Shown: positions 1-5,243 of the stretch, one piece after another | Layout of the letters: each line of letters starts with the position of its first letter | Numbering within the stretch: position 1 is the stretch's first letter | From: Oscillospiraceae bacterium | GTDB lineage: Bacteria > Bacillota > Clostridia > Oscillospirales > Oscillospiraceae | NCBI GenBank assembly: GCA_028708585.1 | Contig: JAQVYO010000112.1 | Span: 1-5,243 of the forward strand | Reading direction: 5' to 3' | DNA length: 5,243 nt | The notes under the pieces: model-generated | Databases searched by the model: none | Seen by the model: the letters and a program-made list of their open reading frames with translations, nothing else | Told to the model about the DNA's origin: nothing | Made by a program: the position numbers and the translations under genes

Positions 1-469
1 GCTGGGCGGCTTGAAAATGAGTATATGCCAAAGAAGGCTGGTCTTTATATCGGAAGGCAAAATCGGAAAGGGCTTTAATGGCGTTGACCAGCATCTGCTT
101 GATGCGTATAAGCCCCATTTTCATTTGAATAATATCGGTATTGTCCCCGACATAGGCGGAGGTGGCGCCCAGATGTATGATGCTTTTGGCCTTAGGGCAT
201 GCGGCGCCGTATGTGAGAATGTGCGCCATAACGTCGTGCCGTACTTGCTTTTCTTTTTCCTTCGCCATTTCGTAATCGATGTGATCTACATTCTGCTTGA
301 GTTCCCGAATCTGTTCGTCCGTAATATGAATGCCCAGCTCCTGTTCGCTTTCGGCAAGCGCCACCCACAGCTTTCGCCATGTCATAAATTTAGTATCATC
401 GGAAAAAATCCGCTGCATTTCCAGACTTGCATATCGTTTGCTCAGCGGACTTTCATATACGCTGCTCAT
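1..469 (-). CDS. purB: Adenylosuccinate lyase, N-terminal part (runs off left edge)
   Basis: PurB belongs to the fumarase/aspartase superfamily. It cleaves SAICAR to AICAR and adenylosuccinate to AMP, each with release of fumarate, in the cytosol as a homotetramer. I translated the minus strand from the ATG at 469-467; 156 codons are present and the frame is open to the edge. Seen: RHDVMAH at residues 77-83, IHLGATS at 98-104 followed by YVGDNTD at 106-112, and THFQAAQ at 150-156. H78, H99 and H151 match the three active-site histidines known in Bacillus PurB (H68, H89, H141), H151 being the general acid. The YVGDNTD form is the variant typical of clostridial and animal enzymes. The catalytic serine loop and the C-terminal domain lie outside the window. 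The start is supported by AGGAGG at 482-477, seven bases upstream. It is transcribed divergently from glnN, with its own promoter at 829-857. No damage is visible in this part. Confidence 0.95.
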   Translation of the reverse strand, partial: MSSVYESPLSKRYASLEMQRIFSDDTKFMTWRKLWVALAESEQELGIHITDEQIRELKQNVDHIDYEMAKEKEKQVRHDVMAHILTYGAACPKAKSIIHLGATSAYVGDNTDIIQMKMGLIRIKQMLVNAIKALSDFAFRYKDQPSLAYTHFQAAQ

Positions 470-560
470 TTGCCGTCCTCCTAAATCTGCATAAAAATCG
501 TTGGCAGATCAAATCATTGTGTAATGGAACAGAAACAAAAAATTGTCCGCGGCATCGCAT

Positions 561-590
561 AAAAAAACCGGCCCCTCATCGGCCCGGGCC
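561..590 (-). terminator. Candidate attenuator terminator in purB leader
   Basis: On the minus strand GGCCC (590-586) can pair with GGGCC (574-570), followed by GG and seven T (567-561). A competing pairing uses CCGG (587-584) with CCGG (571-568), which abuts the T run directly. Just upstream GCGG (606-603) can pair with CCGC (597-594). It lies about 90 bases before the purB ATG and after the purB promoter, so if it terminates it must act as a regulated attenuator. The loop of about 11 bases and the alternative pairings make its strength uncertain. Confidence 0.5.
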
Positions 591-720
591 TTAGCGGGCG
601 TGCCGCGGTATAAGGCGAAAGAACAAATCCATAAACACACTTAATAAGAAAACATGCAACCGGTTCCAGCGGCCCTGCGGCGGCATGGTAAATCGGATAT
701 ACGCATGGAAAGGGAATGTC

Positions 721-757
721 TATCTATGAATTCCATATAGATAAAACTAGATAAAAC
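721..757. repeat. AT-rich inverted repeat and tandem AGATAAAAC repeats
   Basis: TATCTAT (721-727) and ATAGATA (737-743) form a perfect 7-base inverted repeat around a 9-base spacer centred on GAATTC. Overlapping its right arm, AGATAAAAC occurs twice in tandem, 10 bases apart (739-747 and 749-757). The element sits in the transcribed purB leader, downstream of the promoter, so it could be an operator acting as a roadblock, an RNA hairpin, or merely low-complexity AT sequence. No known regulator site was recognised. Confidence 0.35.
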
Positions 758-758
758 G

Positions 759-800
759 AAAAAAGCGCTACAACCGGACTGTGCGAAAATGAGCACAGTC
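759..800 (-). terminator. Promoter-proximal hairpin with T6 run in purB leader
   Basis: On the minus strand GACTGTGC (800-793) pairs perfectly with GCACAGTC (784-777) across an 8-base loop. After a further 12 bases comes T6 (764-759). It starts only about 22 bases after the predicted transcription start. The 12-base gap between stem and T run is longer than in a standard intrinsic terminator, so it may instead be a structural or pausing element. The hairpin itself is clear; its function is not. Confidence 0.4.
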
Positions 801-811
801 TACAGCCGGAC
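768..811 (-). repeat. Tandem 12-base repeats flanking the leader hairpin
   Basis: On the plus strand CTACAACCGGAC (768-779) and CTACAGCCGGAC (800-811) differ at one base and lie 32 bases apart. In the purB transcript they read GTCCGG(C/T)TGTAG. One precedes the GACTGTGC hairpin and the other overlaps its 3' arm by three bases. Two spaced copies right after a transcription start resemble tandem sites for an RNA- or DNA-binding regulator. I recognise no family. Confidence 0.5.
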
Positions 812-828
812 CCCATTGTCCTGTTCGC

Positions 829-857
829 ATTATACCTACGAAAAGAACGGTTGTCAA
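829..857 (-). promoter_or_regulatory. SigA-type promoter for purB
   Basis: On the minus strand a perfect -35 TTGACA (857-852) is followed by 17 bases and a perfect -10 TATAAT (834-829). The predicted start of transcription is near 822-824. No gene other than purB lies downstream on this strand within the window, so it is assigned to purB despite the long leader. The 130 bases between this -35 and the glnN -35 at 988 separate two divergent promoters. Confidence 0.8.
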
Positions 858-987
858 TATCCTTTTGTATGATTTAACTTTGATTTGCGAACTTAATGAT
901 TGTTAAAGAAACGGAAATAGTGAGGCATCCAAGCATATTTGCACAAAACGTATTCTCTAACAGACCGCTTTTTATTTAAAAATGCGC

Positions 988-1017
988 TTGACAAAAAGAT
1001 AAGATTTGTTTTATAAT
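988..1017 (+). promoter_or_regulatory. SigA-type promoter for glnN
   Basis: TTGACA (988-993) and TATAAT (1012-1017) are both perfect matches, with an 18-base spacer. Transcription should begin near 1024-1026. This places the antiterminator-like hairpin and the terminator of the glnN leader at the very 5' end of the transcript. The only gene downstream on this strand is glnN, 144 bases after the -10 box. Confidence 0.8.
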
Positions 1018-1027
1018 TTGCGCATAT

Positions 1028-1043
1028 ACAGCAAAGGCGCTGT
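1028..1043 (+). promoter_or_regulatory. ANTAR-type antiterminator-like hairpin in glnN leader
   Basis: ACAGC (1028-1032) pairs with GCTGT (1039-1043) around the six-base loop AAAGGC, with A at loop position 1 and G at position 4. Hexaloop hairpins with A1 and G4 are the known RNA targets of ANTAR-domain antiterminators such as EutV and NasR, which control nitrogen genes, including glutamine synthetases, in clostridia. The hairpin shares bases 1034-1041 with the terminator stem, so the two structures exclude each other, as expected of an antiterminator. The known motif has two such hairpins; I see only one, so the assignment is tentative. Confidence 0.45.
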
Positions 1044-1069
1044 GGGCTAAAATCCCCTAGCGCCTTTTT
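1034..1069 (+). terminator. Intrinsic terminator (attenuator) in glnN leader
   Basis: AAGGCGCT (1034-1041) pairs perfectly with AGCGCCTT (1059-1066). Further inner pairing of GGG (1044-1046) with CCC is possible, and the T run occupies 1065-1069. It lies about 10 bases after the predicted start and about 90 bases before the glnN ATG. No gene precedes it on this strand, so it is best read as an attenuator that must be bypassed for glnN expression. Confidence 0.75.
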
Positions 1070-1161
1070 CTATTGGTCTTGAGTTGCGGCGGAATGCAAG
1101 CGTAGTTTTTGAAATGAAATTTAAACTAGTATGCGAGACTGGTATAAAGGAAGTTGTGATT

Positions 1162-3258
1162 ATGAATAAAGCATCAAACGTACCGGAACTATTTGGCAGC
1201 TTGGTATTTAGCGACAGCGTGATGAAGGAAAGGCTGCCGAAAGACATCTACAAATCCCTGCATAAGACGATCAAGGAAGGCAGAAACCTAGACATCACAG
1301 TGGCTACAGTGGTTGCAAATGCGATGAAGGACTGGGCCATTGAAAAGGGCGCAACGCACTTTACCCATTGGTTTCAGCCGATGACCGGCATTACCGCCGA
1401 AAAACATGACAGCTTTATTTCCCCGCAAAAAGACGGCCGCGTGATTATGGAATTTTCCGGAAAAGAGCTTATCCAAGGCGAACCGGATGCTTCCAGCTTC
1501 CCTTCCGGAGGGCTGCGCGCGACATTTGAAGCAAGAGGGTACACCGCGTGGGATCCAACTTCCTATGCTTTTATCAAAGAAAATTCGCTCTGTATTCCAA
1601 CTGCTTTCTGCTCCTAGAGCGGTGAAGTGCTGGATAAAAAAACACCGCTCCTTCGTTCGATGGAGGCGATTAACATCCAGGCGATTCGGGTGCTCCGCTT
1701 GTTTGGCGATACCGAGTCTACATGCGTGCTTTCCACGGTGGGACCTGAGCAAGAATATTTTTTGGTAGATAAAGCTTTGTTTCAGCAGAGGAAGGATCTG
1801 GTCTATACCGGAAGGACGCTGTTTGGCGCCAAGCCGCCCAAGGGACAAGAGCTGGAAGACCATTATTTCGGAGCGATTCAGCCAAAAGTCATGGAGTACA
1901 TGAAAGATTTAAACGAAGAACTTTGGAAGCTTGGCGTTTTTGCAAAAACAGAACATAACGAAGTTTCGCCCGCGCAGCACGAGCTGGCCCCCATTTTCAC
2001 CACCACGAATATCGCCGCGGATCATAATCAGTTGACCATGGAGATCATGAAAAAGGTGGCATGCAGACATGGGCTCACTTGTTTGCTGCATGAAAAACCC
2101 TTTGCGGGAGTGAACGGCAGTGGAAAGCACAACAACTGGTCCATTGCCACCAACACCGGCGTGAACCTGTTCAGTCCCGGAAAAACACCTCAGGACAACA
2201 AACAATTCCTTGTATTCCTCTGTGCCGTAATCAAAGCGGTGGATACGCACCAGGATTTACTTCGGATTTCCGTGGCCAGCGCCGGCAACGACCACAGACT
2301 GGGCGCTAACGAGGCCCCCCCCGCCATTGTTTCCATGTTCTTGGGCGACGAACTGAATGGCGTGCTGAAAGCCATCGAAAGCGGAACACGGTTTGACCAG
2401 GCGCATGAAAACCTGCAAACAGGGGTCAGCGTGCTGCCCGACTTTATGAAAGACACGACCGACCGGAACAGAACCTCTCCGTTTGCCTTTACCGGGAATA
2501 AATTTGAATTTAGAATGCTTGGTTCCAGCTGCTCTGTTTCCGGCCCTAATATTGTCATCAATACAATCATTGCGGATGCTCTTTCGCAATTTGCCGATAA
2601 GCTGGAAGCCGCTGAAGACTTTGATGCCGCCGTGGATTCCATTATCAAAGAAACGTTTGCAAAGCATAAGCGCATTATCTTTAATGGAAACAACTATTCC
2701 CAGGAGTGGGTTAAAGAGGCCAAAAGCCGCAACCTTCTGAATTTGCGGACCACGCCGGATGCTTTGCCGTACTTTATTTCAGAAAAGAATGTGGCACTCT
2801 TCACAAAGCACAAAATTTTCACGGAAAGTGAAATCCATTCCAGATATGAAATTCAGCTGGAGAATTATTGCAAGGTCCTCAGTATTGAAGCCCTGACCAT
2901 GCTGGACATGGTGAAGAAAGACATCACGCCGGCAGTTTTTCAGTACAGCAAGATGATAGCCGATACCTTGGCCGTTAAAAAATCGATTGGGATCGACATA
3001 TCGGAAGATGCGGGCGCCGCTTTGGTGGAGCGGCTAACCAAGCTGGGAAACTGCCTTAGCAAAAAAACAGATGCCTTGGATGCCGCGTTGATTGATTCCA
3101 AAGAGTATATGGACTCTCAAGAACTTGCCAATTATTATAGAGACGGTGTGTTGAACGCCATGCAAGAACTGCGCGCTATTGTGGATGAATTGGAAACGCT
3201 GGTTGGCGGCGAATACTGGCCGTTCCCCGCCTATGGAGATTTGCTTTTTAGCCTGTAA
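1162..3258 (+). CDS. glnN: Type III glutamine synthetase, interrupted by one in-frame TAG
   Basis: GSIII makes glutamine from glutamate, ammonia and ATP as a large cytosolic dodecamer. The frame from ATG 1162 to TAA 3258 is 699 codons, the usual GSIII length. Codon 152 (1615-1617) is TAG, where the family motif FCSYTGEALDKK has tyrosine; here the context reads AFCS-stop-SGEVLDKK. Both sides are otherwise well preserved. Seen: VPELFGSLVF near residue 7, THWFQPMTG and the GSIII N-terminal domain before the stop; VGPEQEYFL (193-201) with the metal-binding glutamates; TEHNEVSPAQHE (263-274); NGSGKHNNWS (318-327); AGNDHRLGANEAPPA (374-388); NRTSPFAFTGNKFEFR (436-451); and the terminal WPFPAYGDLLFSL. 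Start 1162 is chosen because AAAGGAAG (1146-1153) lies 8 bases upstream and the family begins here; in-frame starts at 1084 and 1114 lack such a site. A GTG at 1627 gives an open frame after the stop but has no ribosome binding site. It may be a sequencing error, a young pseudogene or a readthrough gene. Without readthrough, only 151 residues lacking the catalytic site are made. Confidence 0.92.
1615..1650 (+). other. In-frame amber codon with stem-loop immediately 3'
   Basis: TAG (1615-1617) is in frame with glnN. GAGCGGTG (1617-1624), starting at the third base of the TAG, is perfectly complementary to CACCGCTC (1643-1650), giving an 8-bp stem with an 18-base loop that includes A7. A stem placed directly after a stop codon is the geometry of bacterial SECIS (UGA) and of the proposed PYLIS element (UAG). 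Both arms also encode conserved GSIII residues, so chance complementarity is possible. The stop and the stem are seen; recoding is inference. Confidence 0.4.
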
Positions 3259-3290
3259 TTTATACATAAATAGTGAAAGCCATATAATCA

Positions 3291-3348
3291 AGTAGCACGC
3301 CCCTTCCCGCCGGCCGTTTAGACCGGATTAGGGAGGGGGCGTGCTGTT
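3291..3348. terminator. Strong stem-loop between convergent glnN and hydG
   Basis: Bases 3294-3308 pair with 3331-3345 in a 15-bp stem with one G-T wobble; three weaker pairs extend it outward to 3291/3348. CCGG (3310-3313) and CCGG (3323-3326) can pair inside the loop. It starts 33-36 bases after the glnN stop and, on the other strand, 24-27 bases after the hydG stop, as expected of a shared bidirectional 3' end. Neither strand has a T run after the stem, so it may act as an RNA 3'-end stabiliser or a weak terminator rather than a canonical one. Confidence 0.55.
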
Positions 3349-3371
3349 GAAATAAGAGATGGGCTTTGTGC

Positions 3372-4790
3372 TTAGAAATGGAAATCGCGCTGTCCCTGTT
3401 CAATCTCGGAAAGATGGGCACGGACAATTTCTCTTACCTGATCTGAAGGGATTGTGGATAATTCCTTTGAGATCATTTCATTTCCAATCTTTTTTGTTTT
3501 CTCCGAAGCATAGTCGGTTAAGTATTCCTTCAGCGTCATGATGGCATTGGGATGACAGCAGTTTTGTATTTGCTGGCTTTTGCAAAGGCTCATAAAGCGG
3601 TCGCCCGTCCGGCCTTCCCTATAGCATGCGGTGCAGAAGCTGGGAATGTAACCCATTTCCATTAGCCAGCAAACCACTTCGTCTAATGTCCTGCGGTCGT
3701 TTACCTCAAATTGCGCGGAGTCTTCCCCTTCCGGTTCTGGTTCGGCATAGCCGCCCACGCTGGTTTTGGAGGCGCCGCTGACCTGGGAAATGCCAAGGTG
3801 TAAGACTTTTTCCCGGCATTTCTGGCTTTCACGCGTGGAAACGATCATGCCCGTATATGGAACGGCGATCCGGATGCAAGCGACAATCTTGGCGAAAGTA
3901 TCGTCATCGATGCTGTTGTCAAAAGCGGTGGGATCGATGTCGTCCGCAGGACGGATACGTGGTACGCTGATGGTGTGAGGCCCCACACCGAACACGGCTT
4001 CCATATGCTCCGCGTGCATCAAAAGTGCGGCAAATTCATATCGATACAGCTCAAGGCCAAACAAAACGCCGAATCCCACATCGTCAATGCCTCCTTGCAT
4101 GGCGCGGTCCATGGCTTCGGTATGGTATGCATAATTGTGCTTGGGACCGGTGGGATGAAGCTTTTCATAACTTTCCTTATGGTACGTTTCCTGAAAAAGT
4201 ATGTAGGTGCCGATGCCGGCTTCTTTCAGCTTTCTGTAATTCTCTACCGTTGTGGCAGCGATGTTGACATTGACCCGGCGAATTGCGCCGTTTTTGTGCT
4301 TGATACTGTAAATGGTCTTAATGCAATCCAAAATATATTCAATGGGGTTGTTTACCGGATCTTCGCCTGCTTCGATGGCGAGCCGTTTGTGTCCCATGTC
4401 TTGAAGGGCAATGACTTCCTGTTTGACTTCTTCCTGAGTCAGCTTTTTCCGGGCGATATGTTTATTTTTTAAATGGTAAGGACAGTAAACACAGCCGTTG
4501 ACACAGTAGTTAGACAGATAAAGCGGAGCAAACATAACAATTCGGTTGCCATAAAAATCTTTCTTAATCTGTTCCGCCAGTTTGTAGATTTCTTGATTTT
4601 TTTCCTTAATGTCACAGTCCAGCAAAACGGCGGCTTCTCGATGGGAAAGGCCCTTTCTCAGTTTTGCTTTGGCAAGGATCTGATCAATCAGTTCCGCATT
4701 GTGGTGGTTGGCCTCGGCATAAGCCAAAGTGTCCATGACTTCATTATGATCGATAAATTCTTCCGCTTTTGATGATTTGGGGTTATACAT
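3372..4790 (-). CDS. hydG: [FeFe]-hydrogenase maturase HydG (radical SAM tyrosine lyase)
   Basis: HydG cleaves L-tyrosine to p-cresol and a fragment that becomes CO and cyanide, assembling the Fe(CO)2(CN)-cysteine synthon used for the H-cluster 2Fe subcluster in the cytosol. The 472-residue protein is complete and has the same length as I recall for Clostridium acetobutylicum HydG. Seen: the radical-SAM motif CVNGCVYC with C96, C100 and C103 (CX3CX2C); AIEAGEDP (138-145), the SAM-binding GE region; GPHTISVPR (270-278), whose H272 may be the histidine that helps hold the extra iron; and the HydG-specific C-terminal CX2CX22C at C386, C389 and C412, which binds the auxiliary cluster and separates HydG from ThiH. 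The ATG at 4790 has AAGGA (4801-4797) six bases upstream. It follows hydE after a 49-base gap with no terminator, indicating one operon. The TAA stop is followed by the stem-loop at 3291-3348. No key residue is missing. Confidence 0.97.
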   Translation of the reverse strand: MYNPKSSKAEEFIDHNEVMDTLAYAEANHHNAELIDQILAKAKLRKGLSHREAAVLLDCDIKEKNQEIYKLAEQIKKDFYGNRIVMFAPLYLSNYCVNGCVYCPYHLKNKHIARKKLTQEEVKQEVIALQDMGHKRLAIEAGEDPVNNPIEYILDCIKTIYSIKHKNGAIRRVNVNIAATTVENYRKLKEAGIGTYILFQETYHKESYEKLHPTGPKHNYAYHTEAMDRAMQGGIDDVGFGVLFGLELYRYEFAALLMHAEHMEAVFGVGPHTISVPRIRPADDIDPTAFDNSIDDDTFAKIVACIRIAVPYTGMIVSTRESQKCREKVLHLGISQVSGASKTSVGGYAEPEPEGEDSAQFEVNDRRTLDEVVCWLMEMGYIPSFCTACYREGRTGDRFMSLCKSQQIQNCCHPNAIMTLKEYLTDYASEKTKKIGNEMISKELSTIPSDQVREIVRAHLSEIEQGQRDFHF

Positions 4791-4839
4791 GATGAATCCT
4801 TCTTTCTTGTTGGGTCAGGCAATCTCCATGCCTTTCCTT

Positions 4840-5243
4840 TCAGAGTTTAATAGGGGCAGGTTTCAAATCAAAGGCTGGCTTAAAATCTCCCCGGTCTACC
4901 ACCATTTGATAGCCGATGTTGTTCATGCGGCGGTTTAAACAGGAGCGGCATTCCGCCGCTTCGTCTCCCGTACAGATTTTATTGTCGTACAGAAGATACT
5001 TGCTGCGCACTTCCCGAGGGGATAGATTGGGCATTAAGACGTTTGCACCCGCCAAAATTCCTTTTTCCCGGCCCATGGGATCAACCGTGCCGAGGGCGGT
5101 GGTTGCGGGCAGCAAAACACTTGGAAGCATTAGGCGTATCAGCGCCAGCATGTACAGGGTCAGTTCCGCCGTCCCGGCGGGTTCTTTGGCAAACGGCGTA
5201 TCATGATGCGGGATAAACGGGCCGATTCCAACCATCTGCGGCT
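4840..5243 (-). CDS. hydE: [FeFe]-hydrogenase maturase HydE, C-terminal part (runs off right edge)
   Basis: HydE is a radical SAM enzyme that acts on the iron synthon delivered by HydG on the way to the 2Fe subcluster of the H-cluster. The last 133 residues are present, ending in TGA; the frame is open to the window edge. Seen: GIGPFIPHHDTPFA near the start of the visible part, LPATTALGTVDPMGREKG and LAGANVLMPNLSP, which belong to the C-terminal half of the HydE barrel, and YLLYDNKICTGDEAAEC. Three cysteines spaced CX7CX2C (in ICTGDEAAECRSCL) match the accessory cluster ligands known in Thermotoga HydE; this separates it from BioB and PylB relatives. The radical-SAM CX3CX2C motif and the start codon are outside the window. 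It is the upstream gene of the hydE-hydG pair, 49 bases from the hydG ATG. Confidence 0.95.
   Translation of the reverse strand, partial: PQMVGIGPFIPHHDTPFAKEPAGTAELTLYMLALIRLMLPSVLLPATTALGTVDPMGREKGILAGANVLMPNLSPREVRSKYLLYDNKICTGDEAAECRSCLNRRMNNIGYQMVVDRGDFKPAFDLKPAPIKL

Larger units (their letters stand above)
470..828 (-). promoter_or_regulatory. Long purB 5' leader with candidate attenuation elements
   Basis: About 350 bases separate the predicted purB transcription start (near 822-824) from the ATG, far more than translation requires. In transcript order the leader holds: tandem 12-base repeats flanking an 8-bp hairpin with a T6 run (759-811); an AT-rich zone with an inverted repeat and two direct repeats (721-757); a stretch of about 110 bases with no recognised element; a small GC hairpin (594-606); a GC hairpin with a T7 run (561-590); and the ribosome binding site (477-482). 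I looked for a purine riboswitch, a ZTP riboswitch and a T-box and could not support any of them. The presence of terminator-like elements before a purine gene suggests attenuation; this is inference. Confidence 0.5.

Noticed and set aside
11..484. Open frame of 157 codons on the plus strand
   Set aside because: It lies antisense over the clear adenylosuccinate lyase reading frame and its start, resembles no family, and has no ribosome binding site of note.
561..620. Possible T-box end in the purB leader (TATACCGCGG followed by a GC hairpin and T7)
   Set aside because: The TACCGCGG string resembles the T-box core, but the preceding GGTGG is absent, no Stem I features were found upstream, and purB is not a usual T-box target. 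Kept only as a hairpin/T-run.
641..736. Short minus-strand frame of 31 codons in the purB leader as a leader peptide
   Set aside because: No ribosome binding site precedes its ATG and the peptide has no informative codon run, so nothing supports translation.
808..821. A second A1/G4 hexaloop hairpin at the 5' end of the purB transcript (loop AATGGG)
   Set aside because: The stem is only 4 bp and it overlaps no terminator stem, so an ANTAR target is not supported. The parallel with the glnN leader is noted but may be chance.
2190..2693. Open frames on the minus strand inside glnN
   Set aside because: These are shadows of the glutamine synthetase frame with no family resemblance.
1627..3258. 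Separate gene starting at the GTG after the amber codon
   Set aside because: It is in frame with glnN, lacks a ribosome binding site and starts in the middle of a conserved motif. It is the remainder of glnN, not an independent gene.
3975..4472. Open frame of 165 codons on the plus strand inside hydG
   Set aside because: It is antisense to the well-conserved HydG catalytic region and has no family match that I recognise.
1..5243. CRISPR array, insertion sequence, tRNA or rRNA gene
   Set aside because: No spaced repeat array, transposase frame, terminal inverted repeats or tRNA cloverleaf signature was seen on either strand.

Overview
The gene content points to a strictly fermentative member of the Clostridia (Firmicutes). 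It combines an adenylosuccinate lyase, a type III glutamine synthetase, and the [FeFe]-hydrogenase maturases HydE and HydG. Signals are typically Gram-positive: consensus SigA promoters, AGGAGG-type ribosome binding sites and intrinsic terminators. I cannot fix the genus from sequence alone.

Layout. Positions 1-469 (minus) hold the first 156 codons of purB, which runs off the left edge. Positions 470-1161 are a 692-base divergent regulatory region with no supportable gene. On the minus strand it carries a perfect consensus promoter (829-857) and an unusually long purB leader of about 350 nt with repeats and two hairpin/T-tract elements. On the plus strand it carries a second consensus promoter (988-1017), followed at once by an antiterminator-like hairpin that overlaps an intrinsic terminator, then the ribosome binding site of the next gene. 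Positions 1162-3258 (plus) encode a full-length type III glutamine synthetase (glnN) interrupted by one in-frame TAG at codon 152. A strong symmetrical stem-loop (3291-3348) separates it from the convergent hydG. Positions 3372-4790 (minus) are a complete hydG, and 4840-5243 (minus) are the 3' part of hydE, so the transcription order is hydE then hydG.

Function. hydE and hydG form an operon for building the organometallic subcluster of [FeFe]-hydrogenase. glnN assimilates ammonia and purB serves purine synthesis; both appear to be controlled by transcription attenuation in their leaders. The observation most worth following up is the amber codon in glnN. It replaces a residue that is tyrosine in the family, the rest of the 698-residue frame is intact, and an 8-bp perfect stem begins at the third base of the TAG. 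This may be a sequencing error, a recent nonsense mutation or a readthrough/recoding site; the window cannot decide between them.
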